A DNA stretch of 64,000 nucleotides, taken from positions 1 to 64,000 of the forward strand of contig DHVB01000077.1 in the NCBI GenBank assembly GCA_002412425.1, read 5' to 3'. The notes beneath the pieces were generated by a model. The model saw only the letters and a list, made by a program, of their open reading frames with translations, made no database searches and was not told the origin of the DNA. Below, one piece after another: positions 18,731 to 28,520 of this stretch. A program made the translations under genes and the position numbers. How positions within the stretch are numbered: position 1 is the first letter of the stretch; every line of letters begins with the position of its first letter. The stretch comes from Bacteroidales bacterium UBA5219 (GTDB lineage Bacteria > Bacteroidota > Bacteroidia > Bacteroidales > ML635J-15).

Positions 18731-19135
18731 ATGCAAACACTAACAAAAGAAGGACTAATAGTATCAAGTTTCATACTTTTATGTGTTCTTGATAAAATAG
18801 ACATTCAATTTATGGGGATAATTACCATGCTTGCTTTACCAATTTCAATTGGACTACTGATTTATGTAATTGTTACAAATGCTAAAATTAAAACAAATAC
18901 ACTACAAAGCATATCCATTATTCTCGAAATTTATTATAAAATGTTTTTTTTATTAGCTTTATATTATATTTTTAAAGATTACCCCGGCAAAGACATAATG
19001 TCAATTGTTGCTATTGGGAATACTTTATTATATATTATTTTTGCCACAATAAATAAAGCAAAAAAAGATTTTGTTTTTTCTGCAATATTATATACCATTG
19101 TATTTAGTAGTTTTTCTCTTTTAGTTAGATTTTAG
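18731..19135 (+). CDS. small four-helix membrane protein of unknown function
   Basis: The 134 residues contain four hydrophobic segments (about 8-24, 29-47, 65-81, 92-107) and a last one near 115-131, so four or five membrane passes. There are no charged catalytic motifs, no signal peptide and no family I recognise. It follows the lipoprotein gene by about 50 bases in the same direction. Confidence 0.6.
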   Translation: MQTLTKEGLIVSSFILLCVLDKIDIQFMGIITMLALPISIGLLIYVIVTNAKIKTNTLQSISIILEIYYKMFFLLALYYIFKDYPGKDIMSIVAIGNTLLYIIFATINKAKKDFVFSAILYTIVFSSFSLLVRF

Positions 19136-19227
19136 TTTTCTAATTTATACAAGAAAACTATTTTTAAAAAATAAATCCTCTCTTTTGTAATTATTCAGAA
19201 ATTTAATATCTTTACAAAAATTATTTT

Positions 19228-19881
19228 ATGAAGAAATATTTTTTGATATTAATTTTTGCATTAGCTTCTCAACTTGTTGTTGCGCAAGAAGATAAGTTTT
19301 ATTTTGGTGATGAAAATCATTTTTCCAACACCAATAATACAGAGCAAGAAAAGAAAATACCTTTTAAAACAAAAACAAACACTAATAAATTTCGTACAAG
19401 TTTTTCAGCAGGAACAGGTTTTTCAAGTTTTTACGGACAAAATCTTTTCTATAATTATGTTTCGCCAAAAATAGATTACAATTTTACTGACAGGTTTACT
19501 TTATCGGCAGGAACAGCTTTTGTACACTCAAATTTTCCTTCATATTTAGATTGGAACGCAGAAAATAGAACTTCTAAAGCTATGAATCAAAATAAACTTT
19601 ACTTTTTTATGAAAGGCTCATATTTAGTAAATGATAGGCTCAGAATTCATGCAAGCAGTATTTTTGACACAAATCCAGTTGCAATCTCAAACAATGCTAA
19701 CAATGCATTTACTTCTTTTGGCTTTGATTATAAAATAGGCGAAAACTCTTATTTTTCTGCAGAAATTAGCATTCATAGAAATCCTTTTTTAAGACAATAC
19801 GACCCATTTTATTTCGATAATCCATTAGTAAACAGACCTTTCGGCAATTCATTGTTTTCTGATCCTTTTCCACAGTGGTAA
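19228..19881 (+). CDS. exported beta-rich protein, probably an outer-membrane barrel
   Basis: The 217 residues have a signal peptide (1-19, ending VVAQ). Alternating strands follow (FRTSFSAGTGFSSFYG, RFTLSAGTAFVHSNF, NSYFSAEISIHRN), as in small outer-membrane barrels. The C-terminal tail is rich in Pro, Phe and Asn. No T9SS tail is present. A TATCTTTA box lies ahead of it. Its end overlaps the GTG start of the YgiQ gene by 7 bases. I do not recognise a named family. Confidence 0.65.
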   Translation: MKKYFLILIFALASQLVVAQEDKFYFGDENHFSNTNNTEQEKKIPFKTKTNTNKFRTSFSAGTGFSSFYGQNLFYNYVSPKIDYNFTDRFTLSAGTAFVHSNFPSYLDWNAENRTSKAMNQNKLYFFMKGSYLVNDRLRIHASSIFDTNPVAISNNANNAFTSFGFDYKIGENSYFSAEISIHRNPFLRQYDPFYFDNPLVNRPFGNSLFSDPFPQW

Positions 19882-21683
19882 ACAACACAACACTTAGCTT
19901 TCCTACTTCAAAAAAAGAAATGCAAACGCTTGGCTGGCAAGCTGCTGACATTATTCTTGTTAGCGGAGATGCTTTTGTTGACCACCCATCTTTTGGCACA
20001 GCAGTAATTGCACGAGTTTTAGAAAAAGAAGGTTTTAAAGTAGCTGTAATTCCACAACCAAACTGGCAAGACGATTTAAGAGATTTTAAAAAACTTGGAA
20101 AACCAAACTTATTTTTTGGAGTTAGTGCCGGAAATATGGATTCAATGATTAACCACTATACCGCAGCAAAAAGAAAAAGATCTGACGATGCCTACACTGC
20201 TGGAGGAAAAGCCGGACAAAGACCAGATTATGCAAGCAATGTTTATTCAAATATTTTAAAACAGCTTTATCCCGAAACACCAGTTATTCTCGGTGGTATT
20301 GAAGCCTCAATGAGAAGATTTGCTCACTACGATTTTTGGCAAGATAAAATTTTAAACTCAATTTTAATTAGCTCAAAAGCCGACCTATTGGTCTATGGAA
20401 TGGGCGAACAATCAATTAGAGAAATTGCAAAACAACTTAAAGAAACAAATAATATAAAATCTTGCTACAACATAAAACAATGTGCTTACATAGGCGAAAT
20501 TGACGACATACAAGATTCTGACATTGAGCTATTTTCTTTTCAAGAAGTTGTAAAAGACAAACTAAAATATGCAGCAAATTTTGTGAAAATTGAAAATGAG
20601 ACCAATTACAATAGCAACAAAAGAATTACACAAATTACAGAAAACAAAAAAATAATTGTAAATCCTGCTTTTCCAGCATTAAGCGAAAAAGAAATGGACG
20701 AAATTTACGATTTGCCTTACACTCGCTTACCACATCAAAGATATTCGAAAAAACAGGCAATACCTGCTTACGAAATGATTAAAAATTCGGTAAATATTCA
20801 TCGTGGTTGCTTTGGAGCTTGTAGTTTTTGCACTATTGCCGCTCATCAAGGAAAAAGTATTGCGAGTCGTTCAAAAAAATCAATTTTAAACGAATTGCAA
20901 AAAATAGCAGAAATGCCTGATTTTAAAGGACATATAACAGACATTGGCGGTCCTTCAGCAAATATGTATAAAATGCAAGGTTTTGATTTGAACATTTGCA
21001 AAACATGTAAAAGACCTTCATGTATATTTCCAAGCGTTTGTAAAAACCTTAACACCTCTCACGAAGAATTATTAAATCTTTATCAAGATGCCTTAAAGAT
21101 TAAAGGTATTACCAAAATCAGCATAGGTAGTGGCATAAGATATGATATTGCAATTCACGAAACAAAGAATCCCAAAACAAATAAAATCAATCAAAAATAT
21201 TTAGAATTATTAATAAGTAAATTTGTTTCTGGAAGGCTTAAAGTAGCTCCAGAACACTGCTCGCCTGAAGTTCTTAAACTAATGAGAAAAACTTCATTCT
21301 CAGGTTTTAAAAAACTTAGAAAAATATTTTTTAACGTCAACGACAAATATGAGTTAAATCAACAGATTATTCCTTATTTTATTTCATCTCACCCAGGCTG
21401 TAAAGAAGAACACATGGCAGAACTTGCAAAAGAGTTAAAATCCATAGGATATAAACCAGAACAAGTACAATCCTTCACTCCCACTCCAATGACATTATCA
21501 ACAGTTATGTATTATACTGGAATAAATCCTTACACAGGCGAAAAACTTTATATTGCCAAATCTCAAAAAGAAAAAGACAAACAATTAAGCTATTTCTTTT
21601 GGTACAAACCCGAAAATAGAAAAAGTAAAAAAGAAAGAACGAATAAAAATATTAGCATCAAGAACCGAAACAAAACTCGCTAA
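19875..21683 (+). CDS. YgiQ-family radical SAM protein
   Basis: A 602-residue radical SAM enzyme. An N-terminal B12-binding-like region contains the family-defining VSGDAFVDHPSFG and ILGGIEASMRRFAHYDFW. The radical SAM cluster is CFGACSFC (Cys 312, 316, 319), and a YgiQ C-terminal domain follows with the second Cys cluster NICKTCKRPSCIFPSVC. The reaction is unknown. I accept the GTG at 19875: the conserved PTSKKEM segment lies before the first ATG (19920). It overlaps the upstream barrel gene by 7 bases. The lysine-rich tail is not conserved. Confidence 0.9.
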   Translation: MVNNTTLSFPTSKKEMQTLGWQAADIILVSGDAFVDHPSFGTAVIARVLEKEGFKVAVIPQPNWQDDLRDFKKLGKPNLFFGVSAGNMDSMINHYTAAKRKRSDDAYTAGGKAGQRPDYASNVYSNILKQLYPETPVILGGIEASMRRFAHYDFWQDKILNSILISSKADLLVYGMGEQSIREIAKQLKETNNIKSCYNIKQCAYIGEIDDIQDSDIELFSFQEVVKDKLKYAANFVKIENETNYNSNKRITQITENKKIIVNPAFPALSEKEMDEIYDLPYTRLPHQRYSKKQAIPAYEMIKNSVNIHRGCFGACSFCTIAAHQGKSIASRSKKSILNELQKIAEMPDFKGHITDIGGPSANMYKMQGFDLNICKTCKRPSCIFPSVCKNLNTSHEELLNLYQDALKIKGITKISIGSGIRYDIAIHETKNPKTNKINQKYLELLISKFVSGRLKVAPEHCSPEVLKLMRKTSFSGFKKLRKIFFNVNDKYELNQQIIPYFISSHPGCKEEHMAELAKELKSIGYKPEQVQSFTPTPMTLSTVMYYTGINPYTGEKLYIAKSQKEKDKQLSYFFWYKPENRKSKKERTNKNISIKNRNKTR

Positions 21684-21776
21684 TAATCAAACACTTAGTA
21701 AAGATTTTTTATTTTTTCAACACAAAACATCTTAAAAAAACATAAAATAATTCATTAAAATTTAAAATAATATTTA

Positions 21777-21784
21777 TATATTTG
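21777..21784 (+). promoter_or_regulatory. candidate -7 box
   Basis: TATATTTG lies 52 bases ahead of the ATG at 21837. No clear -33 element is visible. Confidence 0.4.
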
Positions 21785-21836
21785 AAATAAATATGGTTTT
21801 TTATCGGTTATTTTATTAATATGACCGAAATTTTTT

Positions 21837-22478
21837 ATGAGAACTTTTAATTTAAAAATATTTTTCTTATTATTTTGTCTAACACTTGTCGTAAACGTGT
21901 TTAGCCAATCTACTATTCAACTAAAATTTTCGCCTATTGGGATTCATCCATTTAACGAAACTAATAAACATTTATTTGACAATAAAATTGACGAAAATGC
22001 GATATTTGTTACAGAGCCTTTATTTTTATTGTGCTACGAATCCTATCTAAGAGAAGACAGTTTTGCTTTTAGAGGAATGTTTGGCTTTTTAAACGATGCT
22101 GCTGCAAAACCTGCTATTACCTTACATCTTGGTCTTAAACAAAGATTAGTGCAAATCTGGAGAAACTCATTCAGTGTTGGAGCTGGCTTTAATTTATATG
22201 GCAGAGGCTTATGGTCAACAATTCCAGGATATATCCAAGAAAAACATTGGGGGGCAAACGGAACTTGGGAATATAAACTTGGCTTTATGGGAGAGTTAGA
22301 ATATGCACTTTTTTTAAACGATAAAAATGACTTGACACTATCTTTACTATATGGGCATCAACAAAATACTTTCACAGTAACAATCGGATATAAATACTGG
22401 ATTTCTTCAATAATAAAACATCCGAAAAAATGTGGTTCTTGTCCATTTCAAAAGACAAGTAAACACTGGAATCCTTAA
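21837..22478 (+). CDS. exported protein of unknown function, barrel-like
   Basis: The 213 residues have a signal peptide (about 1-24, ending VFSQ). Beta-strand segments with aromatic girdles follow (LHLGLKQRLV, SFSVGAGFNLYG, YKLGFMGELEYALF, FTVTIGYKYWI), suggesting a small outer-membrane barrel. The last 20 residues after the final strand (KKCGSCPF) carry two cysteines and no T9SS tail. No named family is recognised. It precedes the acyl-CoA synthetase gene by 33 bases. Confidence 0.6.
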   Translation: MRTFNLKIFFLLFCLTLVVNVFSQSTIQLKFSPIGIHPFNETNKHLFDNKIDENAIFVTEPLFLLCYESYLREDSFAFRGMFGFLNDAAAKPAITLHLGLKQRLVQIWRNSFSVGAGFNLYGRGLWSTIPGYIQEKHWGANGTWEYKLGFMGELEYALFLNDKNDLTLSLLYGHQQNTFTVTIGYKYWISSIIKHPKKCGSCPFQKTSKHWNP

Positions 22479-22511
22479 CTATTTTAACAATTTAAAAAAT
22501 TTGATTATTTA

Positions 22512-24392
22512 ATGGAAATTAAACGAGTTTTTGACATTTTAGAATTATACAATAATGAATATGCTGAATTAAAAGACGCATTTTCATACAAAGACAAAGG
22601 TTCTTGGGTAAATTTTTCGGCACAAGACTATTATCTTTTTGCTTGTGGATTAATAAATAAAGGCTTTAAAAAAGGTGAAAAAATAATTACTATGTCTCAA
22701 AGTTTACCGCATTGGAATATTGCTGACATGGGGATTTCGCTTGCTGGATTAGTACACGTTCCTATTTACACAACTCTTGGTGGAGAAGAATTAGAATATA
22801 TTTTAAGACATTCTGATGCAAAAATAATTATAGTTTCTGACCAAAATCTTTATAAAAAATTAAAACCTATAGCCGACAAAATCCCAGAAATTCAAACTGT
22901 TTTTACTTTTCATCATATCGAAGGAATAGAAAACTGGGTTAGCTTGATTCAAGAAGCACAAGAAAACGAAGAAGAGCTGATGAAAAAACTTGAAGAAAGA
23001 AAAAAATCAGTTGACGAAAATGATATGCACACTCTAATTTACACTTCTGGAACTACAGGCAATCCAAAAGGTGTAATGATTTCGCATAAAAATATTTTAA
23101 GTAATGCTTTAGGTGTAAAACCTATTGTACCAATAGACCACGGACAAAGAGCGTTAAGTTTTTTACCACTTTGCCATATTTACGAAAGAATGTTAAATTA
23201 TTGCTTCCAAATTAAAGGAATTTCTATTTATTACGCAGAAAATCTCGGAACAATAGCTAATGATTTAAAAGATATTAAACCTCATTTATTTAATTCTGTA
23301 CCAAGAGTTTTAGAAAAATTTTACGATAGAATTATTTCCGTAGGAAAAAATTTGAAAGGAATAAAAAAATGGATATTCTTTGCAGCAGTTAGATTAGGAA
23401 CGAAATACGATGACAAAGGAAAAAACTCTTTAATGTACAGATTCAAATTAGGTATTTATAGAAAATTAGTATTCAACAAATGGAAAGCTGCCTTAGGCGG
23501 AAACATAGTAGCTGTTGTTTCTGGTGGAGCATCTTTGCAGGTTAGATTAGCAAGATTATATACTGCGGCAGGAGTTAGAGTTTGCGAAGGCTACGGTTTA
23601 ACTGAAACTTCGCCTGTATTAGCAGTAAATTGGCCCGACTGGAATAAATCACGACTTGGAACTGTTGGACCCATTTTAGAAGGAGTGCAAGTTAAAATTG
23701 CTGAAGATAAAGAAATTCTTGCCAAAGGACCAAATATTATGCTTGGCTATTATAAAAATGAAGAAGAAACAAAAAAAGTAATTGACGAAGATGGCTGGTT
23801 CCATACTGGAGATATTGGAGAATTTATTGATAATAAATATCTAAAAATAACTGATAGGAAAAAGGAAACTTTTAAAACTTCGAGCGGGAAATACATTGCA
23901 CCACAAGTAATTGAAAACAAGTTCAAAACTTCAAACTTGATAGAGCAATTAATGGTTGTAGGCGAAAACGAAAAATTTGTAAGTGCTCTTATTTCGCCCA
24001 ATTTCAACTATCTTCATTTTTATGCCAGCAAACACAAAATCCACTATCGCGAAAACAGCGACCTAATTAAACACTCCGAAATCATAAATAAAATTCAAAA
24101 AGAAATAAATTTAGTTAATGAGACCCTTGGCGAACATGAAAGAATTAAAAGATTTAGGCTTGTATGCGAAGAATGGTCACAACAAACAGGCGAACTTTCA
24201 CCAACTTTGAAGTTGAAACGAAATGTGATTTATAAAAAATACGCTCATATTCTTGAAGAAATTTACGGACACGGTGAAGACAAAACCGAAAAAATGGGCA
24301 AAGAAGGTCCTGGTCCAAAAGAAACTTTTGAAAAGAAAATTTCTAATGGAATGAAAAAATTAATAAATATTTACTCATCAAATAAAGAATAA
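22512..24392 (+). CDS. long-chain-fatty-acid-CoA ligase (AMP-forming)
   Basis: Activates fatty acids to acyl-CoA via an acyl-AMP. The 626 residues match the long-chain (FadD/ACSL) branch. The P-loop YTSGTTGNPKG is at about 177, the FLPLCHIYERM segment at about 217, and GYGLTETSP at about 361. GWFHTGDIGE (about 427) precedes the hinge ITDRKKETFKTSSGKYIAP. The C-terminus has a family-typical HERIKRF and LSPTLKLKRN with the catalytic Lys, then a charged tail. No transmembrane segment is visible. It could feed the beta-oxidation-type genes further downstream. Confidence 0.92.
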   Translation: MEIKRVFDILELYNNEYAELKDAFSYKDKGSWVNFSAQDYYLFACGLINKGFKKGEKIITMSQSLPHWNIADMGISLAGLVHVPIYTTLGGEELEYILRHSDAKIIIVSDQNLYKKLKPIADKIPEIQTVFTFHHIEGIENWVSLIQEAQENEEELMKKLEERKKSVDENDMHTLIYTSGTTGNPKGVMISHKNILSNALGVKPIVPIDHGQRALSFLPLCHIYERMLNYCFQIKGISIYYAENLGTIANDLKDIKPHLFNSVPRVLEKFYDRIISVGKNLKGIKKWIFFAAVRLGTKYDDKGKNSLMYRFKLGIYRKLVFNKWKAALGGNIVAVVSGGASLQVRLARLYTAAGVRVCEGYGLTETSPVLAVNWPDWNKSRLGTVGPILEGVQVKIAEDKEILAKGPNIMLGYYKNEEETKKVIDEDGWFHTGDIGEFIDNKYLKITDRKKETFKTSSGKYIAPQVIENKFKTSNLIEQLMVVGENEKFVSALISPNFNYLHFYASKHKIHYRENSDLIKHSEIINKIQKEINLVNETLGEHERIKRFRLVCEEWSQQTGELSPTLKLKRNVIYKKYAHILEEIYGHGEDKTEKMGKEGPGPKETFEKKISNGMKKLINIYSSNKE

Positions 24393-24407
24393 GCCAAATC
24401 TCGGTAA

Positions 24408-24422
24408 AGGCTGTCTCAAAAC
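24408..24422 (-). repeat. 15-bp dispersed motif (copy 2, inverted)
   Basis: The reverse complement of the 15-mer at 127-141. It lies 11 bases before the ATG of the alpha/beta hydrolase. Confidence 0.5.
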
Positions 24423-24433
24423 GATAAACATAA

Positions 24434-25216
24434 ATGAACTCTGGTTTTATAAAGGTAAACAATAAAAATATTTTTTATAAATTTATTAATTCTGAATTTT
24501 TCGATAATACAGATGATGTTTTAATTTTTTTACACGAAGGCTTGGGGTCTATAGGTCAATGGAAAGAATTTCCGCAAAAATTGTCCGATAATTTAAAAAT
24601 ACCTGCTTTAGTTTATGATAGATATGGATATGGAAAATCAGATGGATTAAGCGAAAGCAGAACACTAAATTATTTGGAAGAAGATGCCGAAAACTTTATG
24701 CCTCAGATTTTCAACAAACTTCTAAAACCAAATTCAAAAAAAATTTTGATAGGGCATAGCGATGGCGGAAGTTTAGCTATTTTATATGCTGCAATGTTTC
24801 CAAACGATACGAAAGCAATTATTACCGAAGCAGCTCACTTGTTTGTAGAAGAAATTACTTATAATGGTGTAAAAAAAATGTATGGTATTTTTTACGAAAA
24901 AAACTTAAAGAAAAGATTTGAAAAATATCATGGCGAAAATACTGTTTCAATGTTTCATGGCTGGCATGATGTATGGACAAACCCAAACTACTTTAGTTGG
25001 AATATAGAAAAATATTTAAAACTTATTCAATGCCCTGTGCTAGCAATTCAAGGCGATAAAGACGAATACGGAACTTTAAAACAATTAGAATCCTTGAAAA
25101 ACAATATAAAGTCTCCTTGCCAAATCGAGATAATAAAAGACTGCGGACATATACCACATTTTGAAGCAGAGAAAGAAGTGAAAAATATTATGACAAATTT
25201 TATTATGAACTTGTAA
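24434..25216 (+). CDS. alpha/beta hydrolase
   Basis: A 260-residue cytoplasmic alpha/beta hydrolase with a complete catalytic triad. The nucleophile Ser is in GHSDGG (about 107), the Asp in GDKDEYG (about 208) and the His in CGHIPHF (about 237). The oxyanion-hole loop is LHEGLGSIGQW. The pattern resembles esterases and C-C hydrolases; the substrate is unknown. It follows the acyl-CoA ligase by 41 bases, with a dispersed repeat between them. Confidence 0.85.
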   Translation: MNSGFIKVNNKNIFYKFINSEFFDNTDDVLIFLHEGLGSIGQWKEFPQKLSDNLKIPALVYDRYGYGKSDGLSESRTLNYLEEDAENFMPQIFNKLLKPNSKKILIGHSDGGSLAILYAAMFPNDTKAIITEAAHLFVEEITYNGVKKMYGIFYEKNLKKRFEKYHGENTVSMFHGWHDVWTNPNYFSWNIEKYLKLIQCPVLAIQGDKDEYGTLKQLESLKNNIKSPCQIEIIKDCGHIPHFEAEKEVKNIMTNFIMNL

Positions 25217-25359
25217 TAAAGACAAACATATTTAAAAAAAATCACAAAATTTTCTTAAAACAATAGGTTTTTAATGATAAAATCCTATATTTGAGTTTTT
25301 ATTGAATGGTTTTTAAATTTAAAAAATATAATTTCAAGGACGTTTTTAAAAGAATAAGT

Positions 25360-25367
25360 TATCTTTG
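25360..25367 (+). promoter_or_regulatory. -7 box of the etf operon
   Basis: TATCTTTG lies 33 bases ahead of the etfB ATG, within a 184-base gap. No -33 TTTG is obvious. Confidence 0.5.
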
Positions 25368-25400
25368 TAAAAAATTAAAAATAAATAACAATTATAAATT

Positions 25401-26150
25401 ATGAAAATTCTCGTTTGTATTAGTAATGTACCTGACACCACAACAAAAATAAAATTTGACGACGGCATGAAAAGCCTTGATACCAATGGTGTTCAATGGG
25501 TTATTAACCCTTGGGACGAATTTGCTTTAACAAGAGCATTGGAAATAAAAGAACAATCATCAGGGAAAATCGAAAAAGTTTCTGTAATAAATGTTGGTCC
25601 TGTAAGCACTGAGCCAACTATAAGAAAAGCATTAGCCATAGGTGCTGATGACGCTTTTCGCATAGACTGCGAACCAAGCGATTCATATACAATTGCCACT
25701 CAAATTGCAGAAGTAGCTAAAAATGAAAATTATGATATTATTTTCGCTGGTATAGAATCTTCAGATTGTAATTCTTCTGCTGTTGGTAGCATGGTTGCAG
25801 AATTTATGGACATAGCTTCTGTTTCGTCTGTATCTTCATTTGAATTTAATAATAGCGATATAACATTAAAAAGAGAAATTGACGGTGGTAAAGAAACTGT
25901 AAAAATTCAAACTCCTTTTGTAGCTATTGTGCAAAAAGGTATTTGCATAAATCCTCGTATTCCAGCGATGAGAGGTATTATGATGGCAAGAACAAAACCT
26001 ATAAAAGTTTCTAGTCCTGTTTCTACAGAGGCTTTATCAGAAGCTTTAAGTTTTGAAGTTCCACCACCAAAAGCTGATTGTAAAATGATTGATGCTGAAA
26101 ATACAGATGAGCTGATTGAACTTTTACATAGCGAAGCTAAAGTGTTATAA
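25401..26150 (+). CDS. etfB: electron transfer flavoprotein subunit beta
   Basis: The 249 residues match EtfB throughout. The N-terminus is KILVCISNVPDTT, and WVINPWDEFALTRALE follows near residue 33. The nucleotide-binding core contains ALAIGADDAFRID and IIFAGIESSDCNSSAVG. With EtfA it carries electrons from acyl-CoA dehydrogenases. The genes downstream suggest they go to a membrane quinone reductase. The sequence alone does not show whether the ETF bifurcates. etfA starts 32 bases downstream. Confidence 0.94.
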   Translation: MKILVCISNVPDTTTKIKFDDGMKSLDTNGVQWVINPWDEFALTRALEIKEQSSGKIEKVSVINVGPVSTEPTIRKALAIGADDAFRIDCEPSDSYTIATQIAEVAKNENYDIIFAGIESSDCNSSAVGSMVAEFMDIASVSSVSSFEFNNSDITLKREIDGGKETVKIQTPFVAIVQKGICINPRIPAMRGIMMARTKPIKVSSPVSTEALSEALSFEVPPPKADCKMIDAENTDELIELLHSEAKVL

Positions 26151-26182
26151 ATTAGAGTTTTATTAAATTTAAAAATTAGATT

Positions 26183-27151
26183 ATGTCAATTATAGTTTTC
26201 TCAGAAAATAGAAGTGAAAAAATTAAAAAAAGTAGCTTAGAAGCTGTTGCTTACGCTACTAATATTTCAAAAAACACCCAACAAGCTGTTGTTTCAGTTT
26301 CTATTGGTAATGTGCCAAACGAAGAACTTGAAATTTTAGCAAAATACGGTGCTTCAAAAATAATTTCTATCAATGCTCCAGAATGGCAAACGCATGATAG
26401 TCAAGCATATGCAAAACTTTTAAACGAAATTACTGAAAAAGAAAATGCAAGCACAATTATTTTCACAAATTCAAACATAGGTAAAGCTGTTGCACCAAGA
26501 CTTTCAGTTAGATTAAAAGCTGCTTTAGTTAGTGGTATAGTTAGTATTCCAAGTTCATACTCTCCATTAACTTTAAAACGCAAATCATATAATGGTGGTG
26601 CTTTTCAAAATGTACAAGTAAAATCGCCAAAAGCAGTTTTAACATTAAATCCAAATTCTTGCGAAGTTGTAGAAAATCCTCAAGCTGTAAATATTGAAAA
26701 TTATACACCAAATACTCCTACAAATTTTCAAACTAAAATTGAGTCAACAGATGTTACAAGTGGCAAAATTGTTCTTACCGAAGCAAGTATTGTTGTTTCT
26801 GGTGGTCGTGGTTTAAAATCTGGCGACAATTGGAAACCACTTGAAGAATTAGCTGACGCTTTAGGTGCTGGCTTAGCATGTTCTCGCCCAGTTTCTGACG
26901 AAGGCTGGCGTTCTCACGAAGAACATGTTGGACAAACTGGAAAAATTATTGCTCCAGACCTTTATCTTGCAGTTGGAATTTCCGGTGCAATTCAACATAT
27001 TGGCGGTGTGTCTGCTTCTAAAGTTATTGTAGCAATAGATAGAGATAAAGATGCTCCTATTTTTAAATATGCCGACTACGGAATTGTAGGAGATGCTTTT
27101 GAAGTATTGCCAAGATTGATTGAGTCTGTGAAAAAATTTAAAAACATATAA
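26183..27151 (+). CDS. etfA: electron transfer flavoprotein subunit alpha
   Basis: The 322 residues comprise the N-terminal pseudo-EtfB-like domain and the C-terminal FAD domain. FAD-binding signatures are visible in the last 120 residues: VVSGGRGLKSGDNW, SRPVSDEGWR, VGQTGKIIAPDLY, AVGISGAIQHIGG and VAIDRDKDAPIF. It is the partner of EtfB upstream. A TATTTTTG box (27180-27187) after it might give the next gene an extra promoter. Confidence 0.95.
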   Translation: MSIIVFSENRSEKIKKSSLEAVAYATNISKNTQQAVVSVSIGNVPNEELEILAKYGASKIISINAPEWQTHDSQAYAKLLNEITEKENASTIIFTNSNIGKAVAPRLSVRLKAALVSGIVSIPSSYSPLTLKRKSYNGGAFQNVQVKSPKAVLTLNPNSCEVVENPQAVNIENYTPNTPTNFQTKIESTDVTSGKIVLTEASIVVSGGRGLKSGDNWKPLEELADALGAGLACSRPVSDEGWRSHEEHVGQTGKIIAPDLYLAVGISGAIQHIGGVSASKVIVAIDRDKDAPIFKYADYGIVGDAFEVLPRLIESVKKFKNI

Positions 27152-27216
27152 AATCATTTTTTTAATTCGCTCAAGATTATATTTTTGAACAAGTTTTATT
27201 TTAATTAAAATTATTT

Positions 27217-28500
27217 ATGTCACAAATTATTTTTTCTGTTCTATTAGCAATAACTTTGGGCGTTTTTGCCTATTCTATTTTCAAAATATATCAGTTATTC
27301 AAATTAACTAAGCCTGCCTATCCTGTTCGCGATTTTGGTAAAAGAATTAAAAGAACAATCATAAACGGATTTTTACAACAAAGAATTTTCCGCAACCCTA
27401 TTGCAGGTTTTATGCACGCAATGGTTTTTTGGGGATTTTGCATAATTATTTTCGGAAGTATTGAAATGGTAATTGATGGCGTAGCTGGAACCGAAAGAAT
27501 TTTATCAGTAGGCGGAATTGTTTACGATATTATAATGGCAATTGGCGATATTTTTGCCTATATAATTGCATTATTTGTTGTGATTTTCATCATTAGACGT
27601 GCTGTATTAAAAATAAAAAGACTTAATGGCAAAGAGTTAAAACACAAAAACCATGTTGATGCTTATATAGCTCTAAGCCTTATTTTAATTTTAATGATAA
27701 CTCTTGCAGGACTAAATATTTTTTACCTCGCAGGAAACAGTGATTTTGTTGGCAGATTTCCTATAAGTGAACTCATTGCTCCAATGTTTGCTGGTATGCA
27801 ACCAGATACTATTAACTGTTTACACGATATTTTTTGGTGGTCGCATATTTTATTGATTTTCCTATTTGCAAATATACTTCCTTATTCAAAACACTTCCAC
27901 ATATTTATGTCATTACCTAATGTTTTCTTTAGTCGTTTGACACCACTAGGAAAAATGGCAAATATGGATTCTATTACTAAAGAAGTAAAATCAATGTTAG
28001 ACCCAGAAACTGCTTTTGCAGCTAGTACTGACGAAGGAAGTGTTCCTGACCGTTTTGGAATTTTAGATGTTGAAGATATTACTTGGAAAAATTATCTTGA
28101 CTCTTTAACCTGTACTCAATGTGGACGTTGCACATCAGTTTGTCCTGCTAATATTACAGGAAAAGAATTGTCGCCACGAAAAGTCATTATGGATATTCGC
28201 TTGAGAATGAAAATGAAAGGACCACATTTGGTAAAAGACTCTTCTTACTCAGATGGAAAAACTTTAATTCGTGATTTTATTAGCGAAGAAGAAATTTGGG
28301 CATGTACAACTTGCAATGCTTGTGCAAAAGAATGTCCTCTAAATATCGATCATCCTACTTTTATCTTGGATTTAAGAAGATATTTAGTAATGGAAGAGGC
28401 TGCTGCACCTGCTGCTCTTAATGCGATTTTCTCGAATATTGAAAATAACGGTGCCCCATGGCAATACTCAAATCAAGATAGATTAAACTGGACAGAATAA
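27217..28500 (+). CDS. membrane cytochrome b / bis-[4Fe-4S] subunit of a probable ETF:quinone oxidoreductase
   Basis: A 427-residue inner-membrane protein. The N-terminal half has about five membrane segments like the nitrate reductase gamma/HdrE cytochrome b, with candidate haem histidines in GFMHAMVFWG, HDIFWWSHIL and SKHFHIFM. The C-terminal half has two 4Fe-4S motifs, CTQCGRCTSVCP (about 297-308) and CTTCNACAKECP (about 361-372). In one-piece ETF:menaquinone oxidoreductases (EMO) these domains continue into CCG domains. Here the CCG part is the next gene, 20 bases downstream. By family and context it passes electrons from ETF to quinone. Confidence 0.85.
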   Translation: MSQIIFSVLLAITLGVFAYSIFKIYQLFKLTKPAYPVRDFGKRIKRTIINGFLQQRIFRNPIAGFMHAMVFWGFCIIIFGSIEMVIDGVAGTERILSVGGIVYDIIMAIGDIFAYIIALFVVIFIIRRAVLKIKRLNGKELKHKNHVDAYIALSLILILMITLAGLNIFYLAGNSDFVGRFPISELIAPMFAGMQPDTINCLHDIFWWSHILLIFLFANILPYSKHFHIFMSLPNVFFSRLTPLGKMANMDSITKEVKSMLDPETAFAASTDEGSVPDRFGILDVEDITWKNYLDSLTCTQCGRCTSVCPANITGKELSPRKVIMDIRLRMKMKGPHLVKDSSYSDGKTLIRDFISEEEIWACTTCNACAKECPLNIDHPTFILDLRRYLVMEEAAAPAALNAIFSNIENNGAPWQYSNQDRLNWTE

Positions 28501-28520
28501 AAAATTTAAAACTTAGAAAA

